Shown: positions 48,780 to 61,706, counted from the stretch's first letter. The stretch is 64,000 bases of DNA from Siphonodentalium dalli (GCA_032622095.1 CP136068.1:11265729-11329728); one strand, 5' to 3'. A program made the numbers and translations. The notes: generated by a model not told the origin, from the letters alone.

Positions 48780-51700
48780 AGCCACCATATATACACATGT
48801 ACAACCCACCAGTAACATACATTCACTCCATATATAAATAAACACCACGCAACTGACAATATAGTCGCTCACTGTTTACACACACACCTCACCCATCACC
48901 GTTCAGCAATACTTGTGAAAACCCATGCACATCACACATGACCATACATCTATCAGTAACAATATAGGTACACCATGTATACGCCCTACACTGGACCCTT
49001 GGTCATATCGTCACAATATGTATACATATTCACCACATTCATGATCATACAGTCAATCATTGTATACCCATTGATATCACCATTGGCAATACAGTCACTC
49101 CATGTGTACATATTCTCCACACCCATGACCAAATAGCCACTCAATATATGCATATACACTCCACCATGACCACAGCCACTCCAGGTATACATATATATCT
49201 CACCAATGGCCATATAATCCCTCGCTTTCTACAGATACCCCTCAGCCAGGTATACCTGGCATATGCATATGCATATACGCTCCACCATGACCACATAGTC
49301 ACTCCAGATATACATATAACATCTCACCAATGGTCATATAATTACTCGCTTTATACACATACCCCTCCCTCACTCAAAACAAAATGTGTATACCCATACA
49401 CCCCACCCATGACTATAGAGTCACACAGGTACTAAATAGTCACTGTAATATATGCATATTCACCACATTCATGATCATACAGTCAATGATTGCATAACTA
49501 TTGACCCCACCATTGGTCATATTCACTCCATGTGTGCCTATTTCCCTACAAACATGGCCCAAGTAGCCACACACGAGCTATACACCTACTCATCACCCAT
49601 GACTATACAGCAGCATGTGTGTATACCCGTACACAGCACATGACCATATAGCTATTAGTCACCATACACGTACATGCACATGAGATATACTCATACAGCT
49701 GACCATCATCATATAGTGACTCCATGTATACCTTTTCACCACATTGGTGATCACCCAGTCACTCCTTGTACACATAATCATCCCTGTGTATATATTCGAC
49801 ATACCCGTGGCCATATAGCCACTAGATATATACATATACTCCCCACACATGCCCATATAGTCACTCCAGGTGGACACATCACCAATGGCCATACGGTCCT
49901 TCCAGATGTACCAATACTTCGCACACACGACCAAGCATACCTTCCAAACTTGTATATGCTCCACACACACGACAATTCAGCCCCTCGCTGTACAACCATA
50001 CATGCCATGATCACACAACTACTCCCTGTATACATATACATCCACCAATAACAATGTACATCAACGATATATATAAATATACATCCCATCCATTACCACA
50101 AGGGCACTCCAAATATACCAGCACGCTCGCCGAAGACCACCCATATATACCCCAAGCATGATAATATATGACCGTACTGCCATTACATGTACACCTATAC
50201 ACATTACACATAACCATTCACTACTCCTTGTGTATCCATATACTCCATCCATGATCACACAGACAACACATGTATACATGTGCAAACACATGTGGCAATA
50301 CAGCCACCCAAGGTACACATGCACATCCCACCATGACCATACAGTCACTCCATATATACACAAACGACACAGATATGACCATGTAGCTACTCTCCTTATA
50401 TCCACACACCATAGCATTGCCCACACATCCACATCGTGCATACCCGTACATCCACATATAACATACAACCATACAGTCACTTCCTGTAAACATATTCATC
50501 TCACACATGACCACAATGGACACCCCATTCATAATGCTTGACCTCCCTCTTGTATCAAGTTCATATGTTTTTATCCAAGTCTGACAGAGTAGCCATATAT
50601 TATGGATCATCTCAATTCCGTGTCGAAGTTCTGCCCTTTACCTTTAAAAAATGTGGCCAGAATCGCCAAAGTGTTTTTCGGCAAATTTCCACACTGCAAC
50701 ATTAAAATTGATTGATTGATTGATTGATTGTGGTTTATTGTCGCTTTAGCAACTAAGGCCATATCACAACATTGCCAGTTTTAGTGGTGGAGGAATTCCG
50801 CACACTTGCGACTAATCTAACAGTGATTTCAATGGCTGATAAACTCGTCAACCATGTGCGGCAACTTTAAAATTAATGTGTCAGCCCCATAATGAAATGG
50901 GACAGTCATATATAATATTAAGTTCTCATTTCATTATCTAACATGCATAATATAACCAAGTAAGTCACCTCACCAATGATCATATAATCACTCGCCTTGT
51001 GCACATACCCATCATCGAGGTATATGCATGCACCTCACCAATGGTCATAATTATAATCACTCACTTTATACACACAGCCCTCACTTATGACAATAACACA
51101 CATGTGTACACACATACACCCCACACAGGAGTGAGTCAACATACAGGTACACCAGGTAACTCCATGTATGCCTATTCACCACATTCATGACCATACAGTC
51201 CATACTGGTACACTTATTCATCACGCCATTGACCGTACGATCACTCCCTGTAAATATACTCGCCACGCCCATTGCGAAATAGCCACTCTCAAGATAAACA
51301 TACACACCCAACTCATGACTATAGAGCCACTCCATATATACATATGAACATCACCAATAGCCATGTAGCCACACGAGCTATACACCTACTCATCACCCAT
51401 GACTATACAGCAGCATGTGTGTATACCCGTACACAGCACATGACCATATAGCTATTAGTCACCATACACGTACATGCACATGAGATATACTCATACAGCT
51501 GACCATCATCATATAGTGACTCCATGTTAAACCTTTTCACCAAATTGGTGATCACCCAGTCACTCCTTGTACACATAATCATCCCTGTGTATATATTCGA
51601 CATACCCGTGGCCATATAGCCACTAGATATATACATATACTCCCCACACATGCCCATATAGTCACTCCAGGTGGACACATCACCAATGGCCATACGGTCC

Positions 51701-52760
51701 TTCCAGATGTACCAATACTTCGCACACACGACCAAGCATACCTTCCAAACTTGTATATGCTCCACACACACGACAATTCAGCCCCTCGCTGTACAACCAT
51801 ACATGCCATGATCACACAACTACTCCCTGTATACATATACATCCACCAATAACAATGTACATCAACGATATATATAAATATACATCCCATCCATTACCAC
51901 AAGGGCACTCCAAATATACCAGCACGCTCGCCGAAGACCACCCATATATACCCCAAGCATGATAATATATGACCGTACTGCCATTACATGTACACCTATA
52001 CACATTACACATAACCATTCACTACTCCTTGTGTATCCATATACTCCATCCATGATCACACAGACAACACATGTATACATGTGCAAACACATGTGGCAAT
52101 ACAGCCACCCAAGGTACACATGCACATCCCACCATGACCATACAGTCACTCCATATATACACAAACGACACAGATATGACCATGTAGCTACTCTCCTTAT
52201 ATCCACACACCATAGCATTGCCCACACATCCACATCGTGCATACCCGTACATCCACATATAACATACAACCATACAGTCACTTCCTGTAAACATATTCAT
52301 CTCACACATGACCACAATGGACACCCCATTCATAATGCTTGACCTCCCTCTTGTATCAAGTTCATATGTTTTTATCCAAGTCTGACAGAGTAGCCATATA
52401 TTATGGATCATCTCAATTCCGTGTCGAAGTTCTGCCCTTTACCTTTAAAAAATGTGGCCAGAATCGCCAAAGTGTTTTTCGGCAAATTTCCACACTGCAA
52501 CATTAAAATTGATTGATTGATTGATTGATTGTGGTTTATTGTCGCTTTAGCAACTAAGGCCATATCACAACATTGCCAGTTTTAGTGGTGGAGGAATTCC
52601 GCACACTTGCGACTAATCTAACAGTGATTTCAATGGCTGATAAACTCGTCAACCATGTGCGGCAACTTTAAAATTAATGTGTCAGCCCCATAATGAAATG
52701 GGACAGTCATATATAATATTAAGTTCTCATTTCATTATCTAACATGCATAATATAACCAA
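48780..52760. repeat. Degenerate minisatellite of 'catgaccatatagtcactcc' type
   Basis: Irregular units of about 42-60 bases, each with a 'catatagtcactcc' core followed by 'atatacacatnc' and 'caccacac'. It is long and rich in CA and TA and makes long overlapping false ORFs on both strands. It contains the 1.4-kb direct duplication described separately. Confidence 0.8.
49566..50961. repeat. 1.4-kb direct duplication, first copy
   Basis: Repeated at 51366-52762 with an offset of 1800-1801 bases and only a few differences (one 'tatacc' to 'ttaaacc' change near 51525, which adds a base). It includes a (GATT)n run at about 50708 followed by unique sequence beginning 'gtggtttattgtcgctttag'. Confidence 0.95.
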
Positions 52761-52762
52761 GT
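51366..52762. repeat. 1.4-kb direct duplication, second copy
   Basis: Near-identical to 49566-50961, so a recent event or recent conversion. The 404 bases between the copies belong to the same minisatellite. The (GATT)n run is at about 52509. Confidence 0.95.
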
Positions 52763-53924
52763 GAGTCACAAATTCCAAATTTGCGGAACAGCAGAGAATA
52801 GTATTCCGATATATGTAAAAATAATTTTTTTACCCAAGTTGGTTGCCATTTTGAAAGCCATCTTGAGTAATTTGGTCTTTAAACACCTCAGTATGTCACA
52901 TTTAAAATATATCAAAACAATAAACACCTTTCATACCAAAGTTAGTTACAGTTTATTTTAAAAAATGGTCCGTACATTAAAAGTTAATTTTTGCCGATAT
53001 TTATGTCAAGTTTGTGAATGTAAAATCCAATATTTCTGGTAATGTAAGTGGTTACGATACTGATCATTAACCAAGGTGAATCAGACATGTTAGTTTTCAC
53101 GGATAAAGGGCAGAATAGCCTATTTACAAATTTCCATATTTTGGAGGCCATTTTGGCGGTCATTTTGAGCAATTAAGTGACTAATTAAGTAACTTAGTGA
53201 CAATTTTGGTTCCAATGACTTGGAATATTCACGGGTAATGGTATGCCTCACTTACATAACACAGGTCTGCTGATTCCTTTTTGAAATGTGGCCAGAATCC
53301 CAATTGTGATTTTTTGTGAAAAGTTTATACCGCTTTCTGTAAAATCAATTTGTTTCAAGGAACGGATGGGGCTAGGACCCAAAGAATTTCTCATTGAATT
53401 GCACCAATGAACTTCTAATAAAAAATATACAAAATAACAACTCTCGAACAGTTCCGAACAGCATAACCTGATATAGAAGATATTAGTGAAAAGGTGTCAT
53501 ATTTTACACTTGCGGTGGCCATTTTGACAGCCATTTTTAAATATGAAATTTATACATAAATATACATACATATAAATAAGGAGTACTCAATTACCAATAG
53601 AATGACATGTCGCACGACGTAATACCTCATAAGCTTCCTGAGTAATTGCGAATTGAAATTTACCTGGTCAGATATTCAATGTTGGCGGCCATCTTTGATT
53701 CAAAGATCGATAACTCTATAAAACCCCCATAGCCAGATGGCAAACAACCGGCAAATTGAAGGACTGATATAGATATCATAACCAACAAACATCCGCATAG
53801 GGGAGGGTGTCTACATGCAGCTCAAGCTCTATATTATATATAGTGTTATATGTGTTTCCGGACCAAGGATAAACTTCCTTTTCCCAGTGATTGTAATGAT
53901 AAGGTTAATTGTATAGATAAGCAC

Positions 53925-53929
53925 AGTAC
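53925..53929. repeat. Target-site duplication AGTAC, left
   Basis: AGTAC directly before the CAC terminus; identical at 56933-56937. Confidence 0.75.
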
Positions 53930-56900
53930 CACGCCCGATAACTCTATAGGCTGGTGACTGTGGGTAGGCATATTGCTGTGGTGATATTGCGTGGCGGGTT
54001 TCGCAACCAAGGTATGTTTTAGATTATAGTTGATCAAATACGCTGTAAAAGGTCAGATTTTTTTATCACGTCAGATGCAGTAATGTCTGATTTATAAGTT
54101 GAACTTCTTGGTAACAATTTGGCATTGTAGAATACGTTGTTTGAAGACAAAATATCTCGGATTTTGTCGACTTTTTCAAACTTTCAAAGTAAACAGACTC
54201 CCAAATTTTCTCAGCATGTCGATTTGTAAGTTATTTTCGTGGATACATGTGGTATAGTATCTCAGTGACAAGACAAACATGACTGCGAACTCAAATAATG
54301 AATTTTTCAGTTAAAAAAAACTATTTGACATACTGTCCCGTCAATATATTGTGGTAGGCATATTGAATAGCCAAACTCCGAGAGGATAGACATATGGCAA
54401 ACACAGATAGGCATGTGGCACAATGATCAATAGTGGTTTTAGTCTGAGAAAAACGCTTTTATGATGCTATATTATTCACAGTGTTGTAAATTCACATCGT
54501 CCATGAGTCAGGAAACATACACTACTTATTTCCAAGAACTAAATACTGGCAGTTGTAATGTAAAACGTTTTAACTGTGACAAAATTGTCTGTTCATGTCA
54601 TAACTTGAACAGTAGTGCTCGGATCTCAATGTAATTTGGTATGGATGTTCACTACTATGAGGACATTAAAAATAGGGTTCCATCGTTTTGTTCGGATTTT
54701 CCATTCTGGAGTTATTCATCTTTGTTTATCTGGAAATGTTGGCTTTTTGGTCCGTCTGGAGTCTGTTCATGTCGTAACTTCAACAGTTGTGCTGGGATCT
54801 CAATGAAATTTGGTATGGATGTTCACTACTATGAGGACATTCAATAGAGGGTTCCATTGTTCTGTTCTGCTTTTTGCATTCTAGAGTTATTCATCTTTGT
54901 TTATCTGGAAATATTGGTTGTTTGGTCCATCCGATGTCTGTTCAGGTCATAACTTGAACAATAATGCTCAGATCTCAATGAAATTTTGTATGGATGTTCA
55001 CCACTATGAGGACATTTAATGGCACATTCAAATGTTTGTTTGTATTGTTCGATAGTTACTCATCTTTGTTTATATGAGCATGCTGGTGTTTGGGTCCATT
55101 TGTCTGAGTATAGCCCCCATAAGTTATAGATATGCCCACACGAGGCGGTATGCCACGATGGGGTATGCACTATGCACCGAACGACAGTCCATCTCTTTTT
55201 ATACATAATTTTATGTGGTATCAATATTGGTAAAGACATTGGGCTCAGAGAAATATCAGGTGCGAAAATTAGGGTACGCTAGAACATGTATAGCTAGAGC
55301 ATACATATGGTGGACCTGGACTATGACCCAGTTATGCCGCATATACATAAACAGGAGCACCAAGCAATAATACATATGTGTGTGGGGCGTTAATGCCGTG
55401 AGATTTCGTGTGCATTTATAGTGGTAAATGTTTTTGTCAATACCGTGGTGCAGGTTTTTGGGTGCGTCTAAAATTCACCGAGTACGATATCATATCGGAG
55501 AAATGATCACCTCAGAAAAAACACATCGAGTTGTCATCGCGGAATGATTTCAGATTTTCTGACATTTAAATCTAAGATACTGCTTAATCAATAGTCAATA
55601 AATCTGATAAAATGTATTAAAACTTAGAAATAATTAGTATTTATTCAGTTTATTATGAAATAATAGCACAAATTTGGGCGGGTTTTGCAACTTCCGTTTA
55701 AACTGTAATGCATATCTCAGAAATGGTTGACGTTAGAAGGCCATTAGTGAAAGAGCCCACACTTTGTACCTAGTTCGTACCCAACCTGCCCCACGGTATT
55801 GACAAAAAATGCCAACCATTTATAGTGGTCCAATTGTATTTATATCTGACTCAGGCTCCGCTCAATGATCTGTTTCAGAAAGAAGCTAAAATAATGTCGG
55901 AACCAGAAGAAATAGAGCCCGATCTAGATGAATCGTTGTGTTAATTTTCTTATATTGAGCAGTGTGTAGCCCATACAATATCTTTACCCACGTATTCAAC
56001 ACGTATACAATACGGAAAACGTCGACGTCACGAGTCAGAAATTACGTCAACTTTATCTTTTGAACAAGAACTACAAACTTTATTAATAAAGTCGCCTATC
56101 AGTTTGATAAAATGGCTATACATTACGACAGAAACGAATCAATAAACGCTAAATCTCGATGTTGAATAGTTCTAGTCGGTGTGTAATAAAATACAACCAC
56201 ACATTATGTGTGCGTGGTGAGAAAATTAAATTATGCTGCAAGTTACAACTCGCGAATCATCGTTGTAACGTTGTAACATTTCGCGTAACAAACTCGTCCG
56301 TTAATTTTCACGTCATGCACACACATGTGTGGTACTGTCTATTTTATATGAATGAATAATCATTCCAGAGTGTATTTATAAAATAATATATGCCACAAGT
56401 TGCATAGTGTTGGCTTTAAAGTGCTAAATTGGAGCTTGGTCAATATTTACAACGTGCCTATCAACAATGCCACTTGCCTATCATAACAAGTTTGTGCTTT
56501 GCCATGAGCCTATCTGCGGAGGCAATATGCCTATCATAAATTTGTGAAAATCGATATTTTTCCACGCAAAATATGCCATTTATGGTGGATTTTGGTTTCA
56601 TTGTATCAATGGAATGTGCATCTAGTGACATGTGTACATGAAGCCTACATATCGATATGTCTACCATTTATATTAGGTAGTTTCTTTGATAAACGACAAA
56701 AACCGGTTGTAAAATTCGACAAATTAAGTAATAAAAAATATATCTAAAGGCACACGGCTATCACAAATGGTGTATGAATACACCAGTCATGGTCCTATCT
56801 AATGACATAAGCGTTCTCGCCGGGTGGATTCCAGATTTTATGATTTTCCTAAATTTCTGAGAAACCGCCACACAATATCACTACAGCAATATGCCTACCC

Positions 56901-56932
56901 ACAGCCACCAGCCTATAGGGTTATCGGGCGTG
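53930..56932. mobile_element. 3,003-base TIR element with CAC termini and 5-bp target duplication
   Basis: Terminal inverted repeats at 53930-54002 and 56861-56932 start CACGCCCGATAAC and match over about 73 bases with four mismatches and one gap. AGTAC flanks both ends. A 5-bp duplication with a CAC terminus is the known combination of Transib and RAG-like transposons, but the terminal heptamer here (CACGCCC) is not their usual sequence. The interior has a 175-base tandem repeat (54570-55090) and only short, unrecognised ORFs. It is non-autonomous and its superfamily is open. Confidence 0.8.
54570..55090. repeat. 175-base tandem repeat, about 3 copies
   Basis: Units start near 54620, 54795 and 54969 at 'ggatctcaatgaaatttggt' and include 'gttcactactatgaggacatt' and 'ttattcatctttgtttatctgg'. 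Later copies are more diverged. Confidence 0.9.
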
Positions 56933-56937
56933 AGTAC
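56933..56937. repeat. Target-site duplication AGTAC, right
   Basis: AGTAC directly after the GTG end of the element. Confidence 0.75.
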
Positions 56938-57336
56938 GTCGAGATGAAAATGATGTAGTAAAAGAACACACAAGCGTAATTAACAAGATCATATTCTTAA
57001 TTGGTTATGACTGGTAGCAACCATTGTATAAGTGAGGGAGTATCAAACCAGTAATATTATACAGTAAACAATAGTATGCTACATGTCATAGACAATGGTG
57101 TCATGGTATCTCAGACATTATTTGGACGCACGATAAACCATACGTTGGAATAACTACTCGTGTTGAGAAATACAGACACTCCCGCTTAGATCACCGAGCT
57201 ATCCACTCTTCTGATCTTCTACATATTGTGCTTTTCATCACAGACCTATGAAATATAAAAGTTATCAATCTTCAAATCTGTTGGACTCTTCATTTGTGCC
57301 GCACACTGCCACTCGACCTTCACTCGACCTTCACCA
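56938..57336. other. Short unique stretch, nothing recognised
   Basis: Separates the CAC-ended element from the Helitron-like array. A small 'actcgaccttc' repeat sits at its right edge. Confidence 0.5.
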
Positions 57337-58190
57337 TCTCATATATATTTTGAAGACCTCTGTCTGTTTGTATGTATGTTTGTCTGTCATTAATACAAAT
57401 CTACGATTCTCGACCGATCGGGACAAAACTTGGTACGTGTGTGTAGTTTGACCAGGCGGTGGTCGTTGTCGTATTGGCGAGCCGTGCGACGCCCGTGCAG
57501 CGCATGCGCAGACAAGATCTGGGTGGAGCTATCGACTTGAAATTTTGTATGTGAATGTATCTTGCCCCGAGTAGGAATTTTATCGGGTCGCCGAGCCCGT
57601 GCGACGCCAGCTTCGCGCATGCGCAGACGAGATCTCGGAAACGGGTGGAGCTATCGACTGGAAATTTGTTATGTGAATGTATCTTGCCCCGGATACAAAT
57701 TTTATAGGGTCACCGAGCCTGTGCGACGCCAGCTTCGCGCATGCGCATACCAGATCTCGGAAACGGGTGGAGCTATCGACTTGAAATGTGGTATGTGAAT
57801 GTATCTTGCCCCGGATACGAATTTTATCGGGTCGTCGAGCCCATGCGACGCCAGCTTCGCGCATGCGCAGACGAGATCTCGGAAACGGGTGGAGCTATCG
57901 ACTGGAAATTTGTTATGTGAATGTATCTTGCCCCGGATACAAATTTTTTAGGGTCGCCGAGCCTGTGCGACGCCAGCTTCGCGCATGCGCAGACCAGATC
58001 TCGGAAACGGGTGGAGCTATCGACTTGAAATGTGGTATGTGAATGTATCTTGCCCCGGATACGAATTTTATCGGGTCGCCGAGCCTGTGCAACGCCAGCT
58101 TCGCGCAGACCAGATCTCGGAAACGGGTAGAGCTATCGACTTGAAATTGGTTTTTTAAATAACCCGGACAACGTCGGGCTCATCGGCTAG
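57337..58190 (+). mobile_element. Helitron-like element 1 of a head-to-tail array
   Basis: Starts TCTCATATATATTTTGAAG after an A. It has a head region with 'acgattctcgaccgatcggg', then about six units of 122 bases, then ends with the hairpin cccggacaacgtcggg (58163-58178), 8 bases and CTAG, directly followed by the TCTCATATAT of the next element. Non-coding; the ORFs through the units are artefacts of the repeat. Helitron nature is inferred from the TC…hairpin…CTAG ends. Confidence 0.65.
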
Positions 58191-59360
58191 TCTCATATAT
58201 ATTTTGATACAATCTGTTTGTCTGTCTGTCTGTTTGTCTGTCATTAATACAAATCTACGATTCTCGACCGATCGGGACGAAACTTGGTACGTGCGTGTAG
58301 TTTGATCAGGCGGTCGTCGATGTCGTATTGGCGAGCCCGTGCGGCCCCCGCTTCGCGCATGCGCAGACGAGATCTCGGAAACGGGTGGAGCTATCGACTT
58401 GAAATTTGCTATGTGAATGTATCTTGCCCCGGATGCGAATTTTATCGGATCGCCGAGCCCGTGCGGCGCCCGCTTCGCGCAGGCGCAGACGAGATCTTGG
58501 AAACGGGTGGAGCTATCGACTTGAAATTTGCTATATGAATGTATCTTGCCCCGGATACGAATTTTATCGGGTCGCCGAGCCCTTGCGACGCCAGCTTCGC
58601 GCATGCGCAGACGAGATCTCGGAAACGGGTGGAGCTATCGACTGGAAATTTGTTATGTGAATGTATCTTGCCCCGGATACAATTTTTTTAGGGTCGCCGA
58701 GCCTGTGCGACGCCAGCTTCGCGCATGCGCAGACCAGATCTCGGAAACGGGTGGAGCTATCGACTTGAAATGTGGTATGTGAATGTATCTTGCCCCGGAT
58801 ACGAATTTTATCGGGTCGCCGAGCCTGTGCAACGCCAGCTTCGCGCAGACCAGATCTCGGAAACGGGTAGAGCTATCGACTTGAAATTGGTTTTTTAAAT
58901 AACCCGGACAACGTCGGGCTCATCGGCTAGTCTCATATATATTTTGATACAATCTGTTTGTCTGTCTGTCTGTTTGTCTGTCATTAATACAAATCTACGA
59001 TTCTCGACCGATCGGGACGAAACTTGGTACTTGCGTGTAGTTTGATCAGGCGGTCGTCGATGTCGTATTGGCGAGCCCGTGCGGCCCCCGCTTCGCGCAT
59101 GCGCAGACGAGATCTCGGAAACGGGTGGAGCTATCGACTTGAAATTTGCTATGTGAATGTATCTTGCCCCGGATGCGAATTTTATCGGATCGCCGAGCCC
59201 GTGCGGCGCCCGCTTCTCGCAGGCGCAGACGAGATCTTGGAAACGGGTGGAGCTATCGACTTGAAATTTGCTATGTGAATGTATCTTGCCCCGGATACGA
59301 ATTTTATCGGGTCGCCGAGCCCTTGCGACGCCAGCTTCGCGCATGCGCAGACGAGATCTC
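57594..59360. promoter_or_regulatory. Repeated NRF-1-like palindromes in the 122-base units
   Basis: Most units contain CGCGCATGCGCA (for example near 57613, 57735, 57857, 57979, 58355, 58598, 58720, 59095 and 59338), which matches the published NRF-1 site pattern YGCGCAYGCGCR. Some units are mutated (CGCAGGCGCA). Binding or function is not shown. Confidence 0.4.
58191..58930 (+). mobile_element. Helitron-like element 2 of the array
   Basis: 740 bases, same head and tail as element 1 and about five internal 122-base units. Its head and tail are nearly identical to those of element 3, which points to recent origin from one another. Confidence 0.65.
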
Positions 59361-59432
59361 GGAAACGGGTCGAGCTATCGACTTGAAATTTGGTTTTTGA
59401 ATAGCCCGGACAACGTCGGGCTCATCGGCTAG
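58931..59432 (+). mobile_element. Helitron-like element 3 of the array
   Basis: 502 bases, same ends as element 2 but only about three internal units. So it differs from element 2 by loss or gain of whole 122-base units. Confidence 0.65.
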
Positions 59433-60044
59433 TCTATTATATATTTTGGAAGATATGTGTGTGTGTCTGTCTGTTTTCAATGGACTCGAAAACGGCCGAG
59501 CCTATTTCGATGAAACTTGCTATGTGGGGATATTTTCGGCCTGGGAGTGCCATAGGCATATTAATTTGCCCGTGTGACGTGACCTTGACCTTGAAATCGG
59601 GTCATTTCAAGGTCATTTCAAGGTCAAACGCCCGAAAATTGAGGGATTTTGATGAAACTTGGTATGTGGGGATACTTTCGTATGGGGAGTCTCATAAGCC
59701 TATTCATTTGCCCGTGCGACCTGACCTTGAACTTGAAATCGGGTCAATTTAAAGTTAAATCGCGAATTTTGATGGGATTTCGACGAAATTTGATACGTAT
59801 GATTAATTTTGTCCACTGAAGGTATTGGACGAGTCGAGTCGTGACCCCGACCTGACCCTGACCTTCAAAATGATCAATTCGAGGTCAAATCGGGTAAAAC
59901 CGGATGGATTTCGACGGGTACTTTTGTCGGGTACTTTTGTTCGTGCAGTGTTTTGGACGGGTCGAATCGATACCCCACCTGACCTTGACCTTCAAAATGG
60001 ACAATTCAAGGTCAAAGCCCGGACGAAGTCGGGTTAACTTCTAG
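59433..60044 (+). mobile_element. Helitron-like element 4, second family
   Basis: Starts TCTATTATATATTTTGGAAG. The body is of the 'ccttgaccttgaaatcgggtca' and 'tttcgatgaaacttg' type, not the 122-base units. It ends with the hairpin cccggacgaagtcggg, then ttaactt and CTAG. Same family as 10750-11494 and element 5. Confidence 0.6.
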
Positions 60045-60626
60045 TATTATATATTTTGGAAGATCTGTCTGTGTCTGTGTGTGTCTCTGTCTGTTTCAAA
60101 TGGACTCGAGCCGAGCCGATTTCGATGAAACTTGCTATGTGGAGGTATTTTCGGCCGGGGAGTGATATTGGCCTATTAATTTACCCGTGCGACGGGACAT
60201 TGACCTTGAAATCGGGTCATTTTCAGGTCAAACGCACGAATATCACGGGATTTCGATGAAACTTGGTATGTGGTCGTACCTTCGGCCGAGGAGTGGCATA
60301 AACCTATTAATTTGACGTGCGACGTGACCTTGACCTTGAAATTGCGAATTTTGATGGGATTTCGACGACATTTGATACGTGTGGTTACTTTTGTCCACTG
60401 AGTGTTCTGGGCGGGTCGAGTCGTGACCGCGACCTGACCTTGACCTTCTAAATGATCAATTCAAGGTCAAATCGGGTAAAACCGGATGGATTTGGACGGG
60501 CACGTTTGTTAGGTTACTTTTGTCCGGGCAGTGTTTTGGACTGGTCAAATCGTGACCCCACTTGACCTTAACCTTCAAAATGGATAATTCAAGGTCAAAG
60601 CCCGGACGAAGTCGGGTCACCTTCTA

Positions 60627-60627
<1 letters not shown>
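60045..60627 (+). mobile_element. Helitron-like element 5, second family
   Basis: Begins TATTATATATTTTGGAAG, so the TC start is lost or displaced. It repeats the body of element 4 and ends with cccggacgaagtcggg, 8 bases and CTAG before a (TA)n run. Confidence 0.6.

Positions 60628-60661
<34 letters not shown>
60628..60661. repeat. (TA)n microsatellite
   Basis: TA run directly after the CTAG end of element 5, as at 11495 after the related copy. Confidence 0.9.
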
Positions 60662-60664
<3 letters not shown>

Positions 60665-61706
60665 ATTTTAAATTACCAGTTTTAATTTACACCTAAACAG
60701 TAACGTATATCTGTCTTTCTCAGCTGTTGGTGATTTAATTGTTCTGGTTAATTCACAGATACAAGTTTTATTGAGGTTGTCTGCTGCATTGTGATAAGTT
60801 TATCTGGTTCACTACTACATATTTTTGTAATTTTATATGGATTTGTTGTAATAACATACTTTTCCTGCTGGTACCTTCAGTGATGAGTTACGCAAGTTTT
60901 ATGCAGATGAATGCGGAAGAAACAGGGAGCAGTGTTAACACCAGCCTCACTCACATCTATCAGAGTGTCAGTGCGTGTTCATCACAATGTGAGCCAAGCT
61001 CCCATCAGTCGATCTTACAATATTACGAAGGACAGAACATTTCGTGACTGCCAACAATATGTTTACGACGCGAAACAAGATGTATGTGCGAAGTAACAAT
61101 CCAAAACCAAAACACGCGCTATGTATAAACGATGGTGATATGAGAAAATGGGCTCATTCGAAATGTTCGAATTCTGCAGATACACCCATGTAAACATTGT
61201 GGTTCTACATATGCTACATGTCGGCGGGGCCGGGATGGTTGGGTGAAGATGACCAAGTATACTGAAGTCACCAAGAATCATCATTGTTGGCAAATCAGGG
61301 CGAGGTTGGCTATAATGATCAACGCATGTACGACCATGGAGTATCCATAATCCATGAAGATTGCTAACGACAATTCCGAGCTCCAAAGTTGACATACATT
61401 CCAGAGTATAATTGGTTTACAATATCCCATCAGAAAAAAACATGATTTTGACGGCAGCGTGAATGCTCGAAAATGTTCAATTCTACATTGGGTGTAAATG
61501 CAGTTCCCGTTCAGAGCATTATAATGTGTATGTCACGGTGGTTACTTATTACTTATGCACTAATGCATGTAATGGCAATATAAATACAGTAACTGCTTCA
61601 ATTGATTTCCTTTACAATCACCGTGGCATAACTGCTGAAGCTATGTGTTGTATTCCTGACGCTGCTCCTCATTCTAATATGTTTAGCATCGCCGGCAACT
61701 CGGATT
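60662..61706. other. Non-coding stretch
   Basis: No exon or repeat recognised. Two short plus-strand ORFs (60911-61096 and 61463-61708) show no domain. Confidence 0.45.

Larger units (their letters stand above)
47486..53712. repeat. Large inverted repeat built from 'AAAATGGC' modules
   Basis: The left arm (about 47486-48456) and right arm (about 52762-53712) are reverse complements at perhaps 80-85% by eye, with small gaps. Each arm is itself made of about three 340-base modules that start 'aaaatggc..ccaaaatggc' and include 'ggaatattggattttac'. The interior is the minisatellite region at 48780-52760. No target duplication or transposase was seen, so it may be an inverted duplication of a dispersed repeat and not a transposon. 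Confidence 0.75.

Noticed and set aside
48986-52411. Many overlapping ORFs of 60-139 residues on both strands
   Set aside because: Low-complexity minisatellite that lacks stop codons by composition. The ORFs are duplicated exactly with the DNA and resemble no protein family.
53930-56932. Calling the element a RAG-like or ProtoRAG transposon
   Set aside because: Only the CAC end and 5-bp duplication fit. The terminal heptamer differs and no RAG1- or RAG2-like coding sequence is present.
57390-59400. Repeated 84- and 149-residue ORFs, Arg-rich
   Set aside because: They follow the 122-base units and the 740-base element duplication. No conserved start and shadow ORFs on both strands.
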